Of a stretch of 64,000 bases of DNA, positions 28,319-38,350 are shown in pieces (position 1 is the stretch's first letter; each line of letters starts with the position of its first letter). A program made the translations under genes and the position numbers. The notes beneath the pieces are model-generated. The model had not been told where the DNA came from, did not search any database, and was given only the letters and a program-made list of their open reading frames with translations. Source of the stretch: CAVVYV01 sp963752585 (GTDB lineage Bacteria > Actinomycetota > Thermoleophilia > Solirubrobacterales > 70-9); assembly GCA_963752585.1 (NCBI GenBank), contig CAVVYV010000001.1, forward strand, positions 196,005-260,004, in the 5' to 3' direction.

Positions 28319-28321
28319 ACT
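28316..28321 (+). promoter_or_regulatory. -10 hexamer TAGACT sharing the mnmA stop codon
   Basis: The TAG stop of the mnmA fusion gene (28316-28318) is the first half of TAGACT. GTG of alaS (28329) follows after 7 nt, with no Shine-Dalgarno sequence. Confidence 0.6.
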
Positions 28322-28328
28322 GGGGCCT

Positions 28329-30949
28329 GTGAAGGCCGACGAGATCCGAAGCACCTACCTCTCCTTCTTCGAGGAGCGGGGCCACAGGATCGTCCCCTCG
28401 GCGTCGCTGGTCCCCGCCTCCCACGATCCCTCGGTGCTCCTGACCACGGCCGGGATGCAGCCGTTCAAGCCCTACTTCCTCGGCCAGGGCGAGCCGCCGG
28501 CCGCCCAGGGTCGCCGACGTCCAGCGCTGCTTCCGGACCACCGACATCGAGCAGGTCGGCAACACCGCGCGGCACCTGACCTTCTTCGAGATGCTCGGCA
28601 ACTGGAGCTTCGGCGACTACTTCAAGGCCGAGTCGATCCCGTGGGGGTGGGAGCTCTCGGTCGAGGGCTTCGGCCTCGACCCCGAGCGGATCTGGGTGAC
28701 GGTGTTCGAGGGCGACGAGGAGCTCGGGCTCGGGCCCGACGCCGAGGCGATCGAGATCTGGAAGCGGGTCGGCGTCCCCGAGGAGCGGATCGTGCCGCTG
28801 CCGCGCTCGGAGAACTTCTGGCAGGCCGGCCCGACCGGGCCCTGCGGGCCCTGCTCGGAGCTCTACCTCGACCGCGGCGAGGACTTCGGCGCCGCCGACG
28901 ACCGCCCCGGCGACGACACCGACCGCTTCGTCGAGTACTGGAACCACGTCTTCATGACCTACGACCTCGCCGAGGACGGCACCCTCACCGAGCTGCCGAT
29001 GAAGAACATCGACACCGGGATGGGGCTCGAGCGGATGGCGGCGATCCTCCAGGACGTCGACTCGGTGTTCGAGACCGACGTGCTCCGGCCGCTGGTCGAC
29101 CTCGCCGAGGAGCTCTCGGGGCGCTCCTACGCCGACGGCGGCGCCACCACCCGGGCGATGCGGATCCTCGCCGACCACTCGCGCGGCACCGCCGCCCTGA
29201 TCGCCGACGGGGTGGTCCCGTCGAACGAGGACCGCGGCTACGTGCTGCGGCGGATCATGCGGCGGGCGATCCAGCAGGGCCGCGCGATCGGGCTCGAGGC
29301 GCCGTACATGGAGCGCTTCGCGGAGCGCTCCCTCGAGCTGCTCGCGCCCGCCTACCCGGAGCTGGCGGCCGAGCGGGAGACGGTGATCCGCTGGGTCCGC
29401 GACGAGGAGGAGAGCTTCGGCCGGCACGCTCGACCGCGGCACCCAGATGCTCGCCGAGCTGATCGAGCGGGCGAAGGCCGATGAGACCTCCTGGGTCGAC
29501 GCCGCCGACGCCTTCAAGCTCCACGACACCTACGGCTTTCCCTACGACCTGACCAAGGAGCTGCTCGCCGAGCAGGGGCTGGCGGTGGACGACCAGGGAT
29601 TCGAGGAGCTGATGGAGGAGCAGCGCGAGCGGGCCCGGGTCGGGACCGCGACCGCCCACGGCTCCGAGGACAGCCACGGGAAGGTGCTCGCGTTCGCCTC
29701 GCAGGCGCCGCCGAGCCGCTTCGTCGGCTACGAGAAGCTCCGCGCCGAGACCAGCCTGCTGGCCGCCGAGCAGGCGAACGGCTCCTATCTCGCCAAGCTC
29801 GAGGAGAGCCCCTTCTACGCCGAGGGCGGCGGCCAGGTCGCCGACACGGGGGTGGTGCGCTCGGACGGCGAGGAGGTCCCGGTGCTCGACGTCTACCGGG
29901 TCGGCGAGGACCAGGCCCTGCGGCTGGAGGCCGGCCTCGAGCCCGGGACGCGGGTCGAGGCGGAGGTCGACCGGGTCGCCCGGCACGCGACGATGCGAAA
30001 CCACACCGCCACCCATCTCCTTCACGCCGCCCTCCGCGAGCGGCTCGGCTCCCACGTCCGCCAGGCGGGCTCGGCGGTTCGCCCCGACAAGCTCCGCTTC
30101 GACTTCACCCACGGCGCTCCCCTTACCAGCGACGAGGTCGCGGAAATCGACGACCGGGTGAACGAGTGGATCAAGGAGAGCCACCCGGTTCGCGCCCTGC
30201 AGATGTCGCGGAGCGAGGCCGAGCGGCTCGGGGCGATGGCGCTGTTCGGCGAGAAGTACGGCGACTGGGTCAGGGTGATCGAGGTCGAGGGCGTCTCCCG
30301 CGAGCTCTGCGGCGGCACCCACGTCGCCAACACCGCCGAGATCGGGATCTTCGCGATCACCTCCGAGGGATCGAGCGCCGCGAACGTCCGCCGGATCGAG
30401 GCGCTCACCGGGCCGGCGGCGATCGACTGGTTCCGGGAGCGCTCGCGGGCGCTGAGCGAGGTCGGGCGGCTGCTCGGCTCCGAGCAGGACCCGGTCGCCG
30501 GCGCCCGGCGCCTGAAGGAGCAGCTCGAGCGGACTGGAGGAGCAGGCGCGGCGCGCGGGCTCGGAGGACCTCTCGGCGAAGGCCGAGGAGATCGCCGCCG
30601 CCGGGCCAGGTGATCGACGGGATCACCGTCTTCGTCGGCCGCGGCCACGACGCCGACCAGCAGTCGCTGCTCGACCTCGCCGACCGGATCAAGTCACGCG
30701 CCGGGGATGCCGCGGTCGTCCTCGGCGGCGCCGCCGACGGCAAGGTCGCCCTGGTGGCGAGCTTCAGCGAGGCGGTGGTCGAGCGGGGTCTCTCGGCCGC
30801 CGAGGTCGTCCGCGAGGCGGCGGCGATCGTCGGCGGTGGGGGCGGCGGCCGCGAGAACGTCGCCCAGGCGGGCGGCCGGGACGCCTCGAAGCTGGACGAG
30901 GCCCTCGCCAAGGCGCGCGAGGCGATCGAGTCCAAGCTCGGCCGGATAG
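28329..30949 (+). CDS. alaS: Alanyl-tRNA synthetase (frameshifted)
   Basis: The start is ADEIRSTYLSFFEERGH; class II motifs include TTAGMQPFKPYFLG, CFRTTDIEQVGNTARHLTFF and NEDRGYVLRRIMRRAI. The editing site has HTATHLLH and CGGTHV as zinc ligands, and the C-terminal DHHA1-like domain has GGGGGGRENVAQAGG. The length of about 870 residues is normal. Shifts near 28508, 29429, 30541 and 30613 break it, and one more base before 30947 hides the TAG stop. It charges and proofreads tRNA-Ala. It opens the run alaS-ruvX-mltG-aroE that is conserved in Actinobacteria. Confidence 0.94.
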
Positions 30950-30952
30950 CCT
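30947..30952 (+). promoter_or_regulatory. -10 hexamer TAGCCT at the alaS/ruvX junction
   Basis: TAGCCT lies 7 nt before GTG 30960. Its TAG is the expected alaS stop once one extra base is removed just before it. Confidence 0.5.
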
Positions 30953-30959
30953 GTTGCGG

Positions 30960-31344
30960 GTGCTCGCGCTCGACTACGGGACCGCACGATGCGGCTGCGC
31001 GATCTCAGATCCGACCGGGACGCTGGTGCGGCCGCTCCCCGCGGTCGAGCCGCCCGAGGCGGAGCGGATCGCGGAGCTGGCACAGGGAGCACGACGCCGA
31101 GCGCGTCGTCGTCGGTTTGCCGGTTTCCCTCGGCGGGGAGGAGGGCGAGCAAGCCAGGCTCAGCCGCGCCTTCGCGGCGGAGCTGGAGGGACTCCTCGAT
31201 CTGCCGGTTGAGATGTACGACGAGCGTCTGACGACGACGATGGCCGAGCGCAGCGCCCGCGAGGGGGCGCGAGGCGACCCCGACTCGCTGGCGGCCGCCC
31301 ACCTGCTCGAGAGCTATCTCTCTGCAAAGGGGGAGGAGCGGTGA
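30960..31344 (+). CDS. ruvX: Putative Holliday junction resolvase / pre-16S rRNA nuclease YqgF
   Basis: The RNase H-like fold starts LALDYGTARCGCAISDPTGTL, whose Asp is the first metal ligand. It continues, after a one-base shift near 31083, with RVVVGLPVSLGGEEGEQA, PVEMYDERLTTTMAE (Glu of the catalytic set) and DPDSLAAAHLLESYL (final Asp). The protein is about 128 residues. It is likely to trim 16S rRNA 5' ends. GTG 30960 fits the leaderless spacing; TTG 30954 would give MRVLALD, the more usual N-terminus. The stop overlaps the next GTG as GTGA. Confidence 0.85.
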
Positions 31345-31554
31345 GCGAGCGCGAGGACTGGTTCGCCGACACCGAGGGGAACCTCAGCCCACCCGGCGAG
31401 GAACGAATCCGCCGCGATCGAGCGCGAGCGCCGGCGCCGCGAGCGGGAGGCGCGCCGGAGCAAGAGGAAGGCAAAGCGGGCGAGCTCTGACGGCGGCAAG
31501 CCCGAAGCGGCCAACTCATCCTCGGCTTCGCCTGCGGAGCAGCCCTCGGCATGA
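31341..31554 (+). CDS. Small charged protein between ruvX and mltG
   Basis: The reading MSEREDWFADTEGNLSPPG is followed, after a one-base shift near 31397, by a strongly basic/acidic helix AIERERRRREREARRSKRKA and a Ser/Ala tail, about 70 residues. It has GTGA overlap with ruvX and ATGA overlap with mltG. It might once have been the cytosolic N-terminal extension seen in some actinobacterial MltG proteins; here it has its own start and stop. The function is unknown. Confidence 0.5.
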
Positions 31555-32659
31555 CGCGCCGAACAGGCTGAGCAGCGCCCGCCGCAGCGCCGCTTCCGGC
31601 GTGGAGGCGAGCGGCCGCGCGAGGTCGGGCAACTATCGCCGCCGCCGGATCGTCGCCCTCGGCCTGACCCTGGTCGGCCTGCTGCTGGCCTGGTTCCTGG
31701 TCGCCCTCTTCCAGCCCTTCAAGGGCGACGGGGAGGGCCAGGTGGTCGTCAACGTCCCCGAGGGCGCCACCGCCGGCGAGATCGCGGACATCCTCACCGA
31801 GAACGACGTCGTCTCCAACGGCGGCCTCTTCCAGATCCGCCTGAGGCTGGCCGGCAAGGAGGACGAGGTCCAGGCCGGGCGCTACGTCCTCGCCGCCAAC
31901 ATGAGCTACGGGGCCGCAATCGACAAGCTCACCAGCAGCGGCGGCAAGGTCACCCTCACCCTTCCGGAGGGCCTCCCGAGGGCGCAGATGGCGCCGATCA
32001 TCTCCGACGTCGGGGTCAGCGGCGACTACCTGGCGGCGACGACGAGCTTCAAGGGGTTCGACCCCACCCGGTACGGGGCGGTCAACCCGCCGAGCCTGGA
32101 GGGGTTCCTGTTCCCGGCGACCTACGAGCTCGACCCGGGCTCGGACGTCAACGTGCTCGTCCCCCAGCAGCTCGAGGCGTTCGAGCAGAACTTCGCCCAG
32201 GTCGATCTCTCCTACGCGAAGAAGAAGAACCTCACCCCCTACGACGTCCTGATCATCGCCTCGATGGTCGACCGCGAGGTGGCGGTGGCGAAGGAGCGCC
32301 CGCTGGTCGCGGCGGTGATCTACAACCGCCTGAGGCAGGGGATGCCGCTGGCGATCGACGCCACCACCCGCTACGAGTTCAACAACTACGAGGACCAGAT
32401 CACCCAGTCGCAGCTCGAGTCGCCGTCGGCGTACAACACGAGGATCCACGTCGGGCTCCCGCCGACCCCGATCGGCAACCCCGGCCTCGACGCGATCCGC
32501 GCCGCCGCCCGCCCGGCGAAGGTCAACTACCTCTTCTACGTGGTCAAGCCGGGGACGTGCGAGCACAACTTCGCCGCCAACGAGGCCCAGTTCGAGCAGT
32601 TCAACGCCGAGTACCAGCAGGCGCTCCAGGAGCAGGGCGGCTCCCCGACCGAATGCTGA
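31551..32659 (+). CDS. mltG: Endolytic murein transglycosylase MltG (YceG)
   Basis: A basic N-terminus, one membrane helix (IVALGLTLVGLLLAWFLVALF), a LysM-like region (VVVNVPEGATAGEIADILTEN) and the YceG catalytic domain are present. The catalytic domain has LEGFLFPATYEL, YDVLIIASMVDREVAVAKER and VAAVIYNRLRQGMPL, followed by DATTRYEF and LPPTPIGNPGLDAIRAA. The usual ASIVEKE motif reads ASMVDRE here, so the first Glu is Asp. It cuts nascent glycan strands at the outer membrane face. ATG 31551 overlaps the previous stop but needs one missing base near 31560; GTG 31601 is the alternative. Confidence 0.88.
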
Positions 32660-32663
32660 GCCG

Positions 32664-33511
32664 GTGCTAGAGACTCCCGGCGCCGTGAAGCGCCTCGCGG
32701 TTCTCGGTCATCCCGTCTCCCACTCGCGCTCGCCGGCGATGCAGAACGCCGCGCTGCGCGAGCTGGGGCTCGCCAACGAGTGGAGCTACGAGGCGCTCGA
32801 CCTCGCGCCGGAGGACTTCGAGGTCCGCGCCCGGAAGCTCCCGGATCGCGGGTTCGTCGGCGCCAACGTCACCATCCCCCACAAGGAGGCGGCCCTGGCG
32901 GTCGCCGGCGAGGCCTCGGAGGCGGCGGCCGAGATCGGAGCGGCCAACACCCTGAGCTTCGCCGACGGCGGGATTCGCGCCGACAACACCGACGCGCCCG
33001 GGCTGCTCGCGGCGCTCCCCTCGTCGCCTTCCGGCAAGCGCGCGCTGGTGCTCGGGGCGGGCGGCTCGGCGCGGGCGGCGGCCTGGGCCCTCGCCGGAGC
33101 GGGAGCGAGCGTCGACGTCTGGAACCGGACCGGCGAGCGCGCTGAGCGGCTCGCCCGCGATCTGCGGAGAGCGGGCCGACGCGGAGCGCCGGATCGAAGC
33201 GATGGCCGCCGAGCGGATCGGCGCGGGCGCCTACGAGCTGATCGTCAACTGCACCGCGGTCGGCCTGGCCGGCGAGGAGCCCTTCGGGCGGCTGCCGATC
33301 GAGCCGGATCGGCTCGAGCCGCCCCTGACCCTCGTCGACCTGGTCTATCGCGGCGAGGAGACCGCGCTGGTCCGCGAGGCGCGCGAAAGGGGGGCGAGCT
33401 GTGGTGGACGGGGTGGAGGTCCTGGTCCGCCAGGGGGCGGAGTCGCTGCGGATCTGGACCGGGCTCGAGCCGCCGCTGGAGGCGATGCGTGCGGGGGCCA
33501 GGGCCGGGTAG
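32664..33511 (+). CDS. aroE: Shikimate dehydrogenase (frameshifted)
   Basis: The substrate site includes GHPVSHSRSPAMQNAAL and NVTIPHKEAALAVA (catalytic Lys), then GAANTLSF and ADNTDAPGLLAAL (Asp). The NADP Rossmann motif is VLGAGGSARAAAWAL with NRT following. The C-terminal parts are LIVNCTAVGLAGEE, LVDLVYRGEETALV and VLVRQGAESLRIWTG. Shifts near 33170 and 33395 break the frame. It reduces 3-dehydroshikimate. It follows mltG after 4 nt in the conserved alaS-aroE run. Confidence 0.9.
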
Positions 33512-33524
33512 ACCAGCGACCCGC

Positions 33525-33530
33525 TAACCT
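33525..33530 (+). promoter_or_regulatory. -10 hexamer TAACCT for HtrA-like gene
   Basis: TAACCT lies 7 nt before GTG 33538. No Shine-Dalgarno sequence is present, so a leaderless transcript is likely. Confidence 0.6.
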
Positions 33531-33537
33531 TTCGTTA

Positions 33538-34567
33538 GTGCCGAAGCTGAGACTGATCTCCGGGGGGCTGAACTTGATCTCGAATGGCCAGGGGTCGGCG
33601 GAAGCCGCCTCGCCGCCCGAGCGCCTGCCCGACGCGGACGCCTTCGACGCCTACTCGCGCACGGTCTCCGGGGTCGCAGAGCGGCTCGGGCCCTCGGTCG
33701 CCCATCTCGCCGTGCCCTACCGGACCCGACGCGGTCGCCGCGAGGGCGCCGGCAGCGGCGTCGCGATCTCCCCCGACGGCTACATGCTGACCTCCGCCCA
33801 CGTGGTCCAGGGCGGGGACGGGGTGCGGGCATCCTTCTCCGACGGCCGCGAGCTTGGCGCCGAGGTGATCGGCGCCGACCCGCTCTCCGACCTCGCCGTC
33901 GTTCGCGCCCAGGCCACCGACCTCCAGCCCGCCGGGCTCGGCGACGCCGACTCCCTTCGGGTCGGCCAGCTGGTGGTCGCGATCGGCAGCCCGATGGGGC
34001 TCTCCGGGACGGTCACCGCCGGGGTCGTCTCGGCGCTCGGTCGCTCGCTGCCGACCAGCACCGGCTCGGCCGGGAGGCTGGTCGAGAACGTGATCCAGAC
34101 CGACGCCGCGCTCAACCCCGGCAACTCCGGCGGTGCTCTCGCCGACGGCCTCGCCCGGGTGGTCGGAATCAACACCGCGGTCGCCGGCATCGGGCTCGGC
34201 CTCGCGGTGCCGATCAACGCCGCCACCCACAAGATCATCTCCTCGCTGATGAGCGAGGGGAGGGTCCGCCGCGCCTACATCGGGATCGTCGGCGGCTCCC
34301 GTCCGCTGCCCCCGCGGGTGTCCTCGCGGGTCGGGCGCGAGGCGGGGATCGAGGTGGTCGAGGTGGTCGGCGGAAGTCCGGCTGCGCGGGCCGGCCTCCG
34401 CCCCGAGGACCTGATCGTCGCCGTGGACGGCGAGCCGATGGCGGACGTCGGCGACCTCCAGAGGCTGATGGTCGCCGACCGGATCGGCAAGGGGGTCGAG
34501 GTCGAGCTCGTCCGCGACGGGCAGCTTCCTCAAGATCGATCTGATTCCGCGGGAGCTCGAGACTTAG
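33538..34567 (+). CDS. HtrA/DegP-like serine protease with PDZ domain, apparently cytosolic
   Basis: A trypsin-like domain has His in LTSAHVVQGG, Asp in DPLSDLAVVRA and Ser in NPGNSGGAL. A PDZ domain with EAGIEVVEVVGGSPAARAGLRPEDLIVAV follows. The N-terminus MPKLRLISGGLNLISNGQGS has no signal peptide or transmembrane helix, which is unusual for the family, so it may act in the cytosol or be exported by another route. One shift near 34528 hides the true end FLKIDLIPRELE. Its TAG stop interlocks with the stop of the opposite gene. It separates aroE from the A24 peptidase and aroC. Confidence 0.87.
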
Positions 34568-35067
34568 CTCTCGCCGGGCTTCTTCTTCCGGCCGGGCTTC
34601 TCGACCTCGATCCGCGCGGCGACCTCCGCCAGTCGAGACGAAGCGGATCTGGTAGCTGCGCGCGGCTGTGACGAGGAGCTCGAATCGGGCCGGCTCGTTC
34701 GGGCCCGACCGCGTCGACCAGGCCGAAGGCCGGCATCTCAAGCTGGTCCGCCCGCTTCGATGTCGCCAGCGAGGGTGAACTGGTCGCCGACCTCGATCGG
34801 CTTGCAACGCCTGGCGCGGCGCAGCGTCGGCGGGCAGGAGACGACCGGGACCCTGTTCTTCTCGCCGACGGTGATCTTGATCGGGTTCGGTAGCTCCCTC
34901 CCGCCGGGCACCGCCTCGGGCGGGGTGGTCTCGGTCTCGGTCTCCTCGGTGGTCGAGGTCGTTCCCGTCGTGTCCTCGCGGAGCGCCTGGGGCGGGACCA
35001 GGGCGGCGGCCAGGGTCGAGAGCCCGAGCAGGATCAGCATCACGATCAAGAGCCGGCGGGCGGCCAT
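34564..35067 (-). CDS. Secreted or membrane-anchored hypothetical protein (frameshifted)
   Basis: The N-terminal hydrophobic helix (LLIVMLILLGLSTLAAALV) is followed by a Thr/Glu-rich linker (TTGTTSTTEETETETTPPE). A beta-rich domain follows: PIKITVGEKNRVPVVSC, KPIEVGDQFTLAGDIE, then PARFELLVTAARSYQIRFV after shifts near 34745 and 34690. The C-terminus is basic (IEVEKPGRKKKPGES). It may be an extracellular beta-sandwich, function unknown. TAA at 34564-34566 overlaps the TAG of the HtrA gene on the other strand. Confidence 0.5.
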
Positions 35068-35110
35068 CAGGGCGGGGGAAGAGATCGGCGGTCACGGGGC
35101 TCTCAACGAT

Positions 35111-35555
35111 ATGGCCGCCGCGCTCGCCGACGCCTCCCTGCTCGCTCTCCTGTTTACGGTCACCGTCGGCCGACCTCCGTGCCCGCCTGGTCCCCGACCG
35201 GGCGCTTGCGCTGGCGACCGTGATCGTCGTTCCGCTGGCCGCGGTGACCGACCCCGCGTCGCTGCCGGAGCGGGGACTGGCCGCGCTCGGGGCCGGCGGC
35301 TTTCTCCTCGCCGCCGCGCTGATCCGCCCGGGCGCGATGGGCCTCGGTGACGTCAAGCTCGCGGCGGTCCTCGGCCTCTACCTCGGCCGCGAGGTGGTGG
35401 CGGCGCTCCTGGTCGCCTTCGTCTCCGGATCGCTGCTCGGGCTCGCCCTGATCGCCCGCCACGGCTGGGCGGCGCGCTCGCGGACGATTCCGTTCGCGCC
35501 GTTCCTCTCCCTCGGGTCGCTGGCCGTGCTGGCCGCGAATCTCGCCGCCGGCTGA
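35111..35555 (+). CDS. Prepilin peptidase-like A24 protein, methylase domain absent
   Basis: The product is about 147 residues with five or six hydrophobic helices. The aspartyl pair of type IV prepilin peptidases is visible: Asp in DLRARLVPDRAL, which reads in frame only after a shift near 35173, and Asp in GAMGLGDVKLAAVLGLYLG. The N-terminal methyltransferase half is missing, as in the short A24 proteins that sit between aroE and aroC in mycobacteria. No pilin gene is in view, so its substrate is unknown. Confidence 0.75.
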
Positions 35556-35589
35556 AAGCGCCAGCCCGGGGCGGCCCGACGCCGCGCTT

Positions 35590-35595
35590 TACGCT
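35590..35595 (+). promoter_or_regulatory. -10 hexamer TACGCT for aroC
   Basis: TACGCT lies 6 nt before GTG 35602 with no Shine-Dalgarno sequence, a leaderless arrangement for the first gene of the aroCKBQ-pepQ run. Confidence 0.6.
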
Positions 35596-35601
35596 GGGCG
35601 C

Positions 35602-36765
35602 GTGACCCTGACCTTCACAACAGCGGGCGAGTCGCACGGGCCCGGCCTGGTCGCGATCGTCGAGGGCATGCCCGCCGGGCTCGAGCTCGAGCGCGCGGCG
35701 CTCGATCGCGACATGGCCCGGCGCCAGCTCGGCCATGGCCGCGGCGGCCGGATGAAGATCGAGAGCGACGCGGTCGAGATCCGCTCCGGGGTGCGCCACG
35801 GGCGCACCCTCGGCAGCCCGATCGCGGTCCTGGTCGCAAACCGCGACTACCCGAACTGGGAGGAGCGGATGAATCCGTGGCCGGTCGAGGCCGAGGTCGA
35901 GGAATCGCACCTGCCGCGTCCCGGGCACGCCGACCTCGCCGGCGCGCTCAAGTTCGGCCACCGCGACGTCCGGAACGTGCTCGAGCGCGCCAGCGCCCGC
36001 GAGACCGCCGCCAGGGTGGCGGCGGGCTCGCTCGCTCGCGCCTTCCTCGACGCGGTCGGCGTCAGCGTCCACAGCCACGTGATCCAGATCGCCTCGGTGA
36101 GCGCCCCCGAGCGAGACGACCTCTCCCCGGAGGACTTCGCCGCGGTCGACGAGGACCCGGTCCGCTGCCTCGACCCCGAGGCCTCCGAGCGAATGGTCGC
36201 CGAGATCGACCGGCTGCGGAAGGAGAACGAGTCGCTGGGAGGCAAGTTCGAGGTCCGCGCCTTCGGGCTGGTGCCCGGGCTCGGCTCCCACGTCTCCTGG
36301 CGGGAGAAGCTCGACGGGCGCCTCGCCCAGGCCGTCTGCTCGATCCAGTCGGTGAAGGGCGTCTCGCTGGGCGAGGCCTGGGAGGTGTCCGGCGGCCCGG
36401 GCTCGGAGGCCCACGACGAGATCTTCTGGTCCGAGGAGCGGGGCTGGTACCGGGAGACCAACCGGGCCGGCGGCCTCGAGGGCGGGATGAGCAACGGCGA
36501 GCCGCTGGTGGTGAAGGCGGCGATCAAGCCGATCTCGACCCTGACCCAGCCGCTGCGCTCGGTCGACACCGAGACCAAGGAGCCCGCCGAGGCGATGCGA
36601 GAGCGCACCGACTCGACCGTCGTCCCCGCCGCCGCGGTGGTCGGCGAGGCGATGGTCGCCCTGGTCCTCGCCGGCGCCTACCGGGAGAAGTTCGGCGGCG
36701 ACCACATCGACGACGTGCTCTCCGCGCTCTCCGCGTACAAGGAGCGCATCGGATGGCGGAGGTAG
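35602..36765 (+). CDS. aroC: Chorismate synthase
   Basis: There are 387 residues in an intact frame. Signatures are TAGESHGPGLVAIVEGMPAG, GHGRGGRMKIESD, RPGHADLAGALKFGHRDVRN, ASARETAARVA and GGLEGGMSNGEPLVV. It converts EPSP to chorismate with reduced FMN, the last step of the shikimate pathway. It overlaps aroK by 13 bp. It is one of the few unbroken genes of this stretch. Confidence 0.96.
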   Translation: MTLTFTTAGESHGPGLVAIVEGMPAGLELERAALDRDMARRQLGHGRGGRMKIESDAVEIRSGVRHGRTLGSPIAVLVANRDYPNWEERMNPWPVEAEVEESHLPRPGHADLAGALKFGHRDVRNVLERASARETAARVAAGSLARAFLDAVGVSVHSHVIQIASVSAPERDDLSPEDFAAVDEDPVRCLDPEASERMVAEIDRLRKENESLGGKFEVRAFGLVPGLGSHVSWREKLDGRLAQAVCSIQSVKGVSLGEAWEVSGGPGSEAHDEIFWSEERGWYRETNRAGGLEGGMSNGEPLVVKAAIKPISTLTQPLRSVDTETKEPAEAMRERTDSTVVPAAAVVGEAMVALVLAGAYREKFGGDHIDDVLSALSAYKERIGWRR

Positions 36766-37313
36766 AGGCAGCCGGCTCGCACCACGGGATCGTCCTGATC
36801 GGCTTCATGGCGGCGGGCAAGACGAGCGCCGCCGAGGCGATCGCGGAGCGACTCGGGCTCGGCGTGATCGACACCGACGAGCTGCTCGAGCGCGAGCTCG
36901 GCGAGCCGATCGCCTCCTTCTTCGAGCGCGAGGGCGAGAGTCGAGTTCAGGCGCCGCGAGGAGCGGCTGGTGGTCTCCGCGCTCGATGCGCTCGCCGGCC
37001 AGGTCGGCGGAGCGTCCTCGGTGGTCGCCCTCGGCGGCGGCGCGATCGAGATCGAGCCGGTTCGCCGGGCGCTCCGCGCGCACCTGCCGGTCTGGTGCGA
37101 CGTCGACGAGGAGACCGCCTGGGAGCGGGCGCAGGGATCAGGATCGCCCGCTCGCGGTCGATCGTCGAGGAGTTCTCCCGGCGGTTCACCGACCGAAGGC
37201 CCCTGTATGAGGAGGCGGCCCGCGCGATCCTGCCGGCGCGGGCGCGCGAGGCCGGGGCCCGGGCGGCGCCCGTGGCTCGCCGCGCTGCGGCGAGGTCCCG
37301 GCGATGCGGCTGA
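36753..37313 (+). CDS. aroK: Shikimate kinase (frameshifted)
   Basis: The P-loop is LIGFMAAGKTSAAEAIAERL, followed by VIDTDELLERELGEPIASFF with the substrate Asp. The GG motif SSVVALGGGAIE and the start of the lid, before the frame is lost, complete it. Three shifts near 36945, 37130 and 37150 break it. The RPLA lid appears only in another frame (DRPLAVDR), and the C-terminal helix is read as RRFTDRRPLYEEAARAIL. The end overlaps aroB by about 10 bp, though the exact stop is uncertain. Confidence 0.85.
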   Translation: MAEVEAAGSHHGIVLIGFMAAGKTSAAEAIAERLGLGVIDTDELLERELGEPIASFFEREGESRVQAPRGAAGGLRARCARRPGRRSVLGGRPRRRRDRDRAGSPGAPRAPAGLVRRRRGDRLGAGAGIRIARSRSIVEEFSRRFTDRRPLYEEAARAILPARAREAGARAAPVARRAAARSRRCG

Positions 37314-38320
37314 TCTGGGCCGACTCGGCGACCGGCTCCTACCCGGCCGCGGTCGGGGAGGGGGCGATCGCCGCTCCTCGATCTCGCCCGGGGCATTGGC
37401 CCCCGACGCGCTGCCCGAGCGCGTCTTCCGGATCGCCGACGCAGAGGTGCTGGCGCTCCACGAGAGGCTGCTCCCGGCCGGTGAGGCGACGATCGAGGTC
37501 GAGGGCTCGGAGGGCTCGAAGACCCTCGCCGAGGCCGAGCGGATCCTGGGCGAGCTCGCTCGAGCCGGCGCCCGGCGCGACGACTGCCTGCTCGCCCTCG
37601 GCGGCGGAGTCGTCGGCGACCTCGCCGGCTTCTGCGCCGCGACCTACCAGCGCGGGGTGCCACTGGTCCAGGTCCCGACCACCCTGGTCGCCCAGGTGGA
37701 CTCGGCCTACGGCGGGAAGACCGGGGTGGACCTGCCGGAGGCGAAGAACTACATCGGCGCCTACCACCAGCCGCTGGCGGTGCTCGCCGATCCCCGCACC
37801 CTGGCGACGCTGCCGCGGGAGGAGCTCGCCGCCGGGTGGGTCGAGGTGCTGAAGACGGCGCTGATCGCCGGCGGGTCCCTGTGGGAGCGCGTGCGCGGCG
37901 ATCCGCGAGCTCGACCCGGGCGAGCTCGACGAGGTGATCTTCGACTGCGCCCGGACCAAGATCCAGATCGTCGCCGAGGACGAGCGCGACTCCGGCCGCC
38001 GCGCGGTGCTCAACCTCGGCCACACCGTCGGCCATGCGATCGAGGCCGAGACCGGCTACAGCCGCTACCGCCACGGCGAGGCCGTCGGGCTCGGCCTGCT
38101 GGCGGCCCTCCGCCTCTCGGATGCCGATGACCTGCGCGCCGAGGTCGCCTCGCTGCTCGCCGAGCAGCGCCTGCCGACGATGCTCGATCCGGAGGTCAGC
38201 GTCGACGGCGTGCTCGAGGCGATCGGCCGCGACAAGAAGCGCACCCGCGAGGGCCTCGGCTTCGTCCTCCTGGAGCGGCCGGGCGAGCCGCGCTGGGGCG
38301 AGCCGGTCGCCCGACGATAG
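37304..38320 (+). CDS. aroB: 3-dehydroquinate synthase (frameshifted)
   Basis: NAD-binding DCLLALGGGVVGDLAGFCAA, VQVPTTLVAQVDSAYGGKTG, the metal ligand in AGWVEVLKTALI, the His pair in LNLGHTVGHAIE and YRHGEAVGLGL are all visible, and DKKRTREGLGFVLL ends the protein. Shifts occur near 37375 and 37905. It closes DAHP to 3-dehydroquinate. ATG 37304 lies within the aroK end. The TAG stop (38318-38320) begins a TAGGGT hexamer that may drive aroQ, which has its own GGAGG site. Confidence 0.92.
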
Positions 38321-38350
38321 GGTGCGCGCCGCGGTGGAGGAGCTTCGGCC

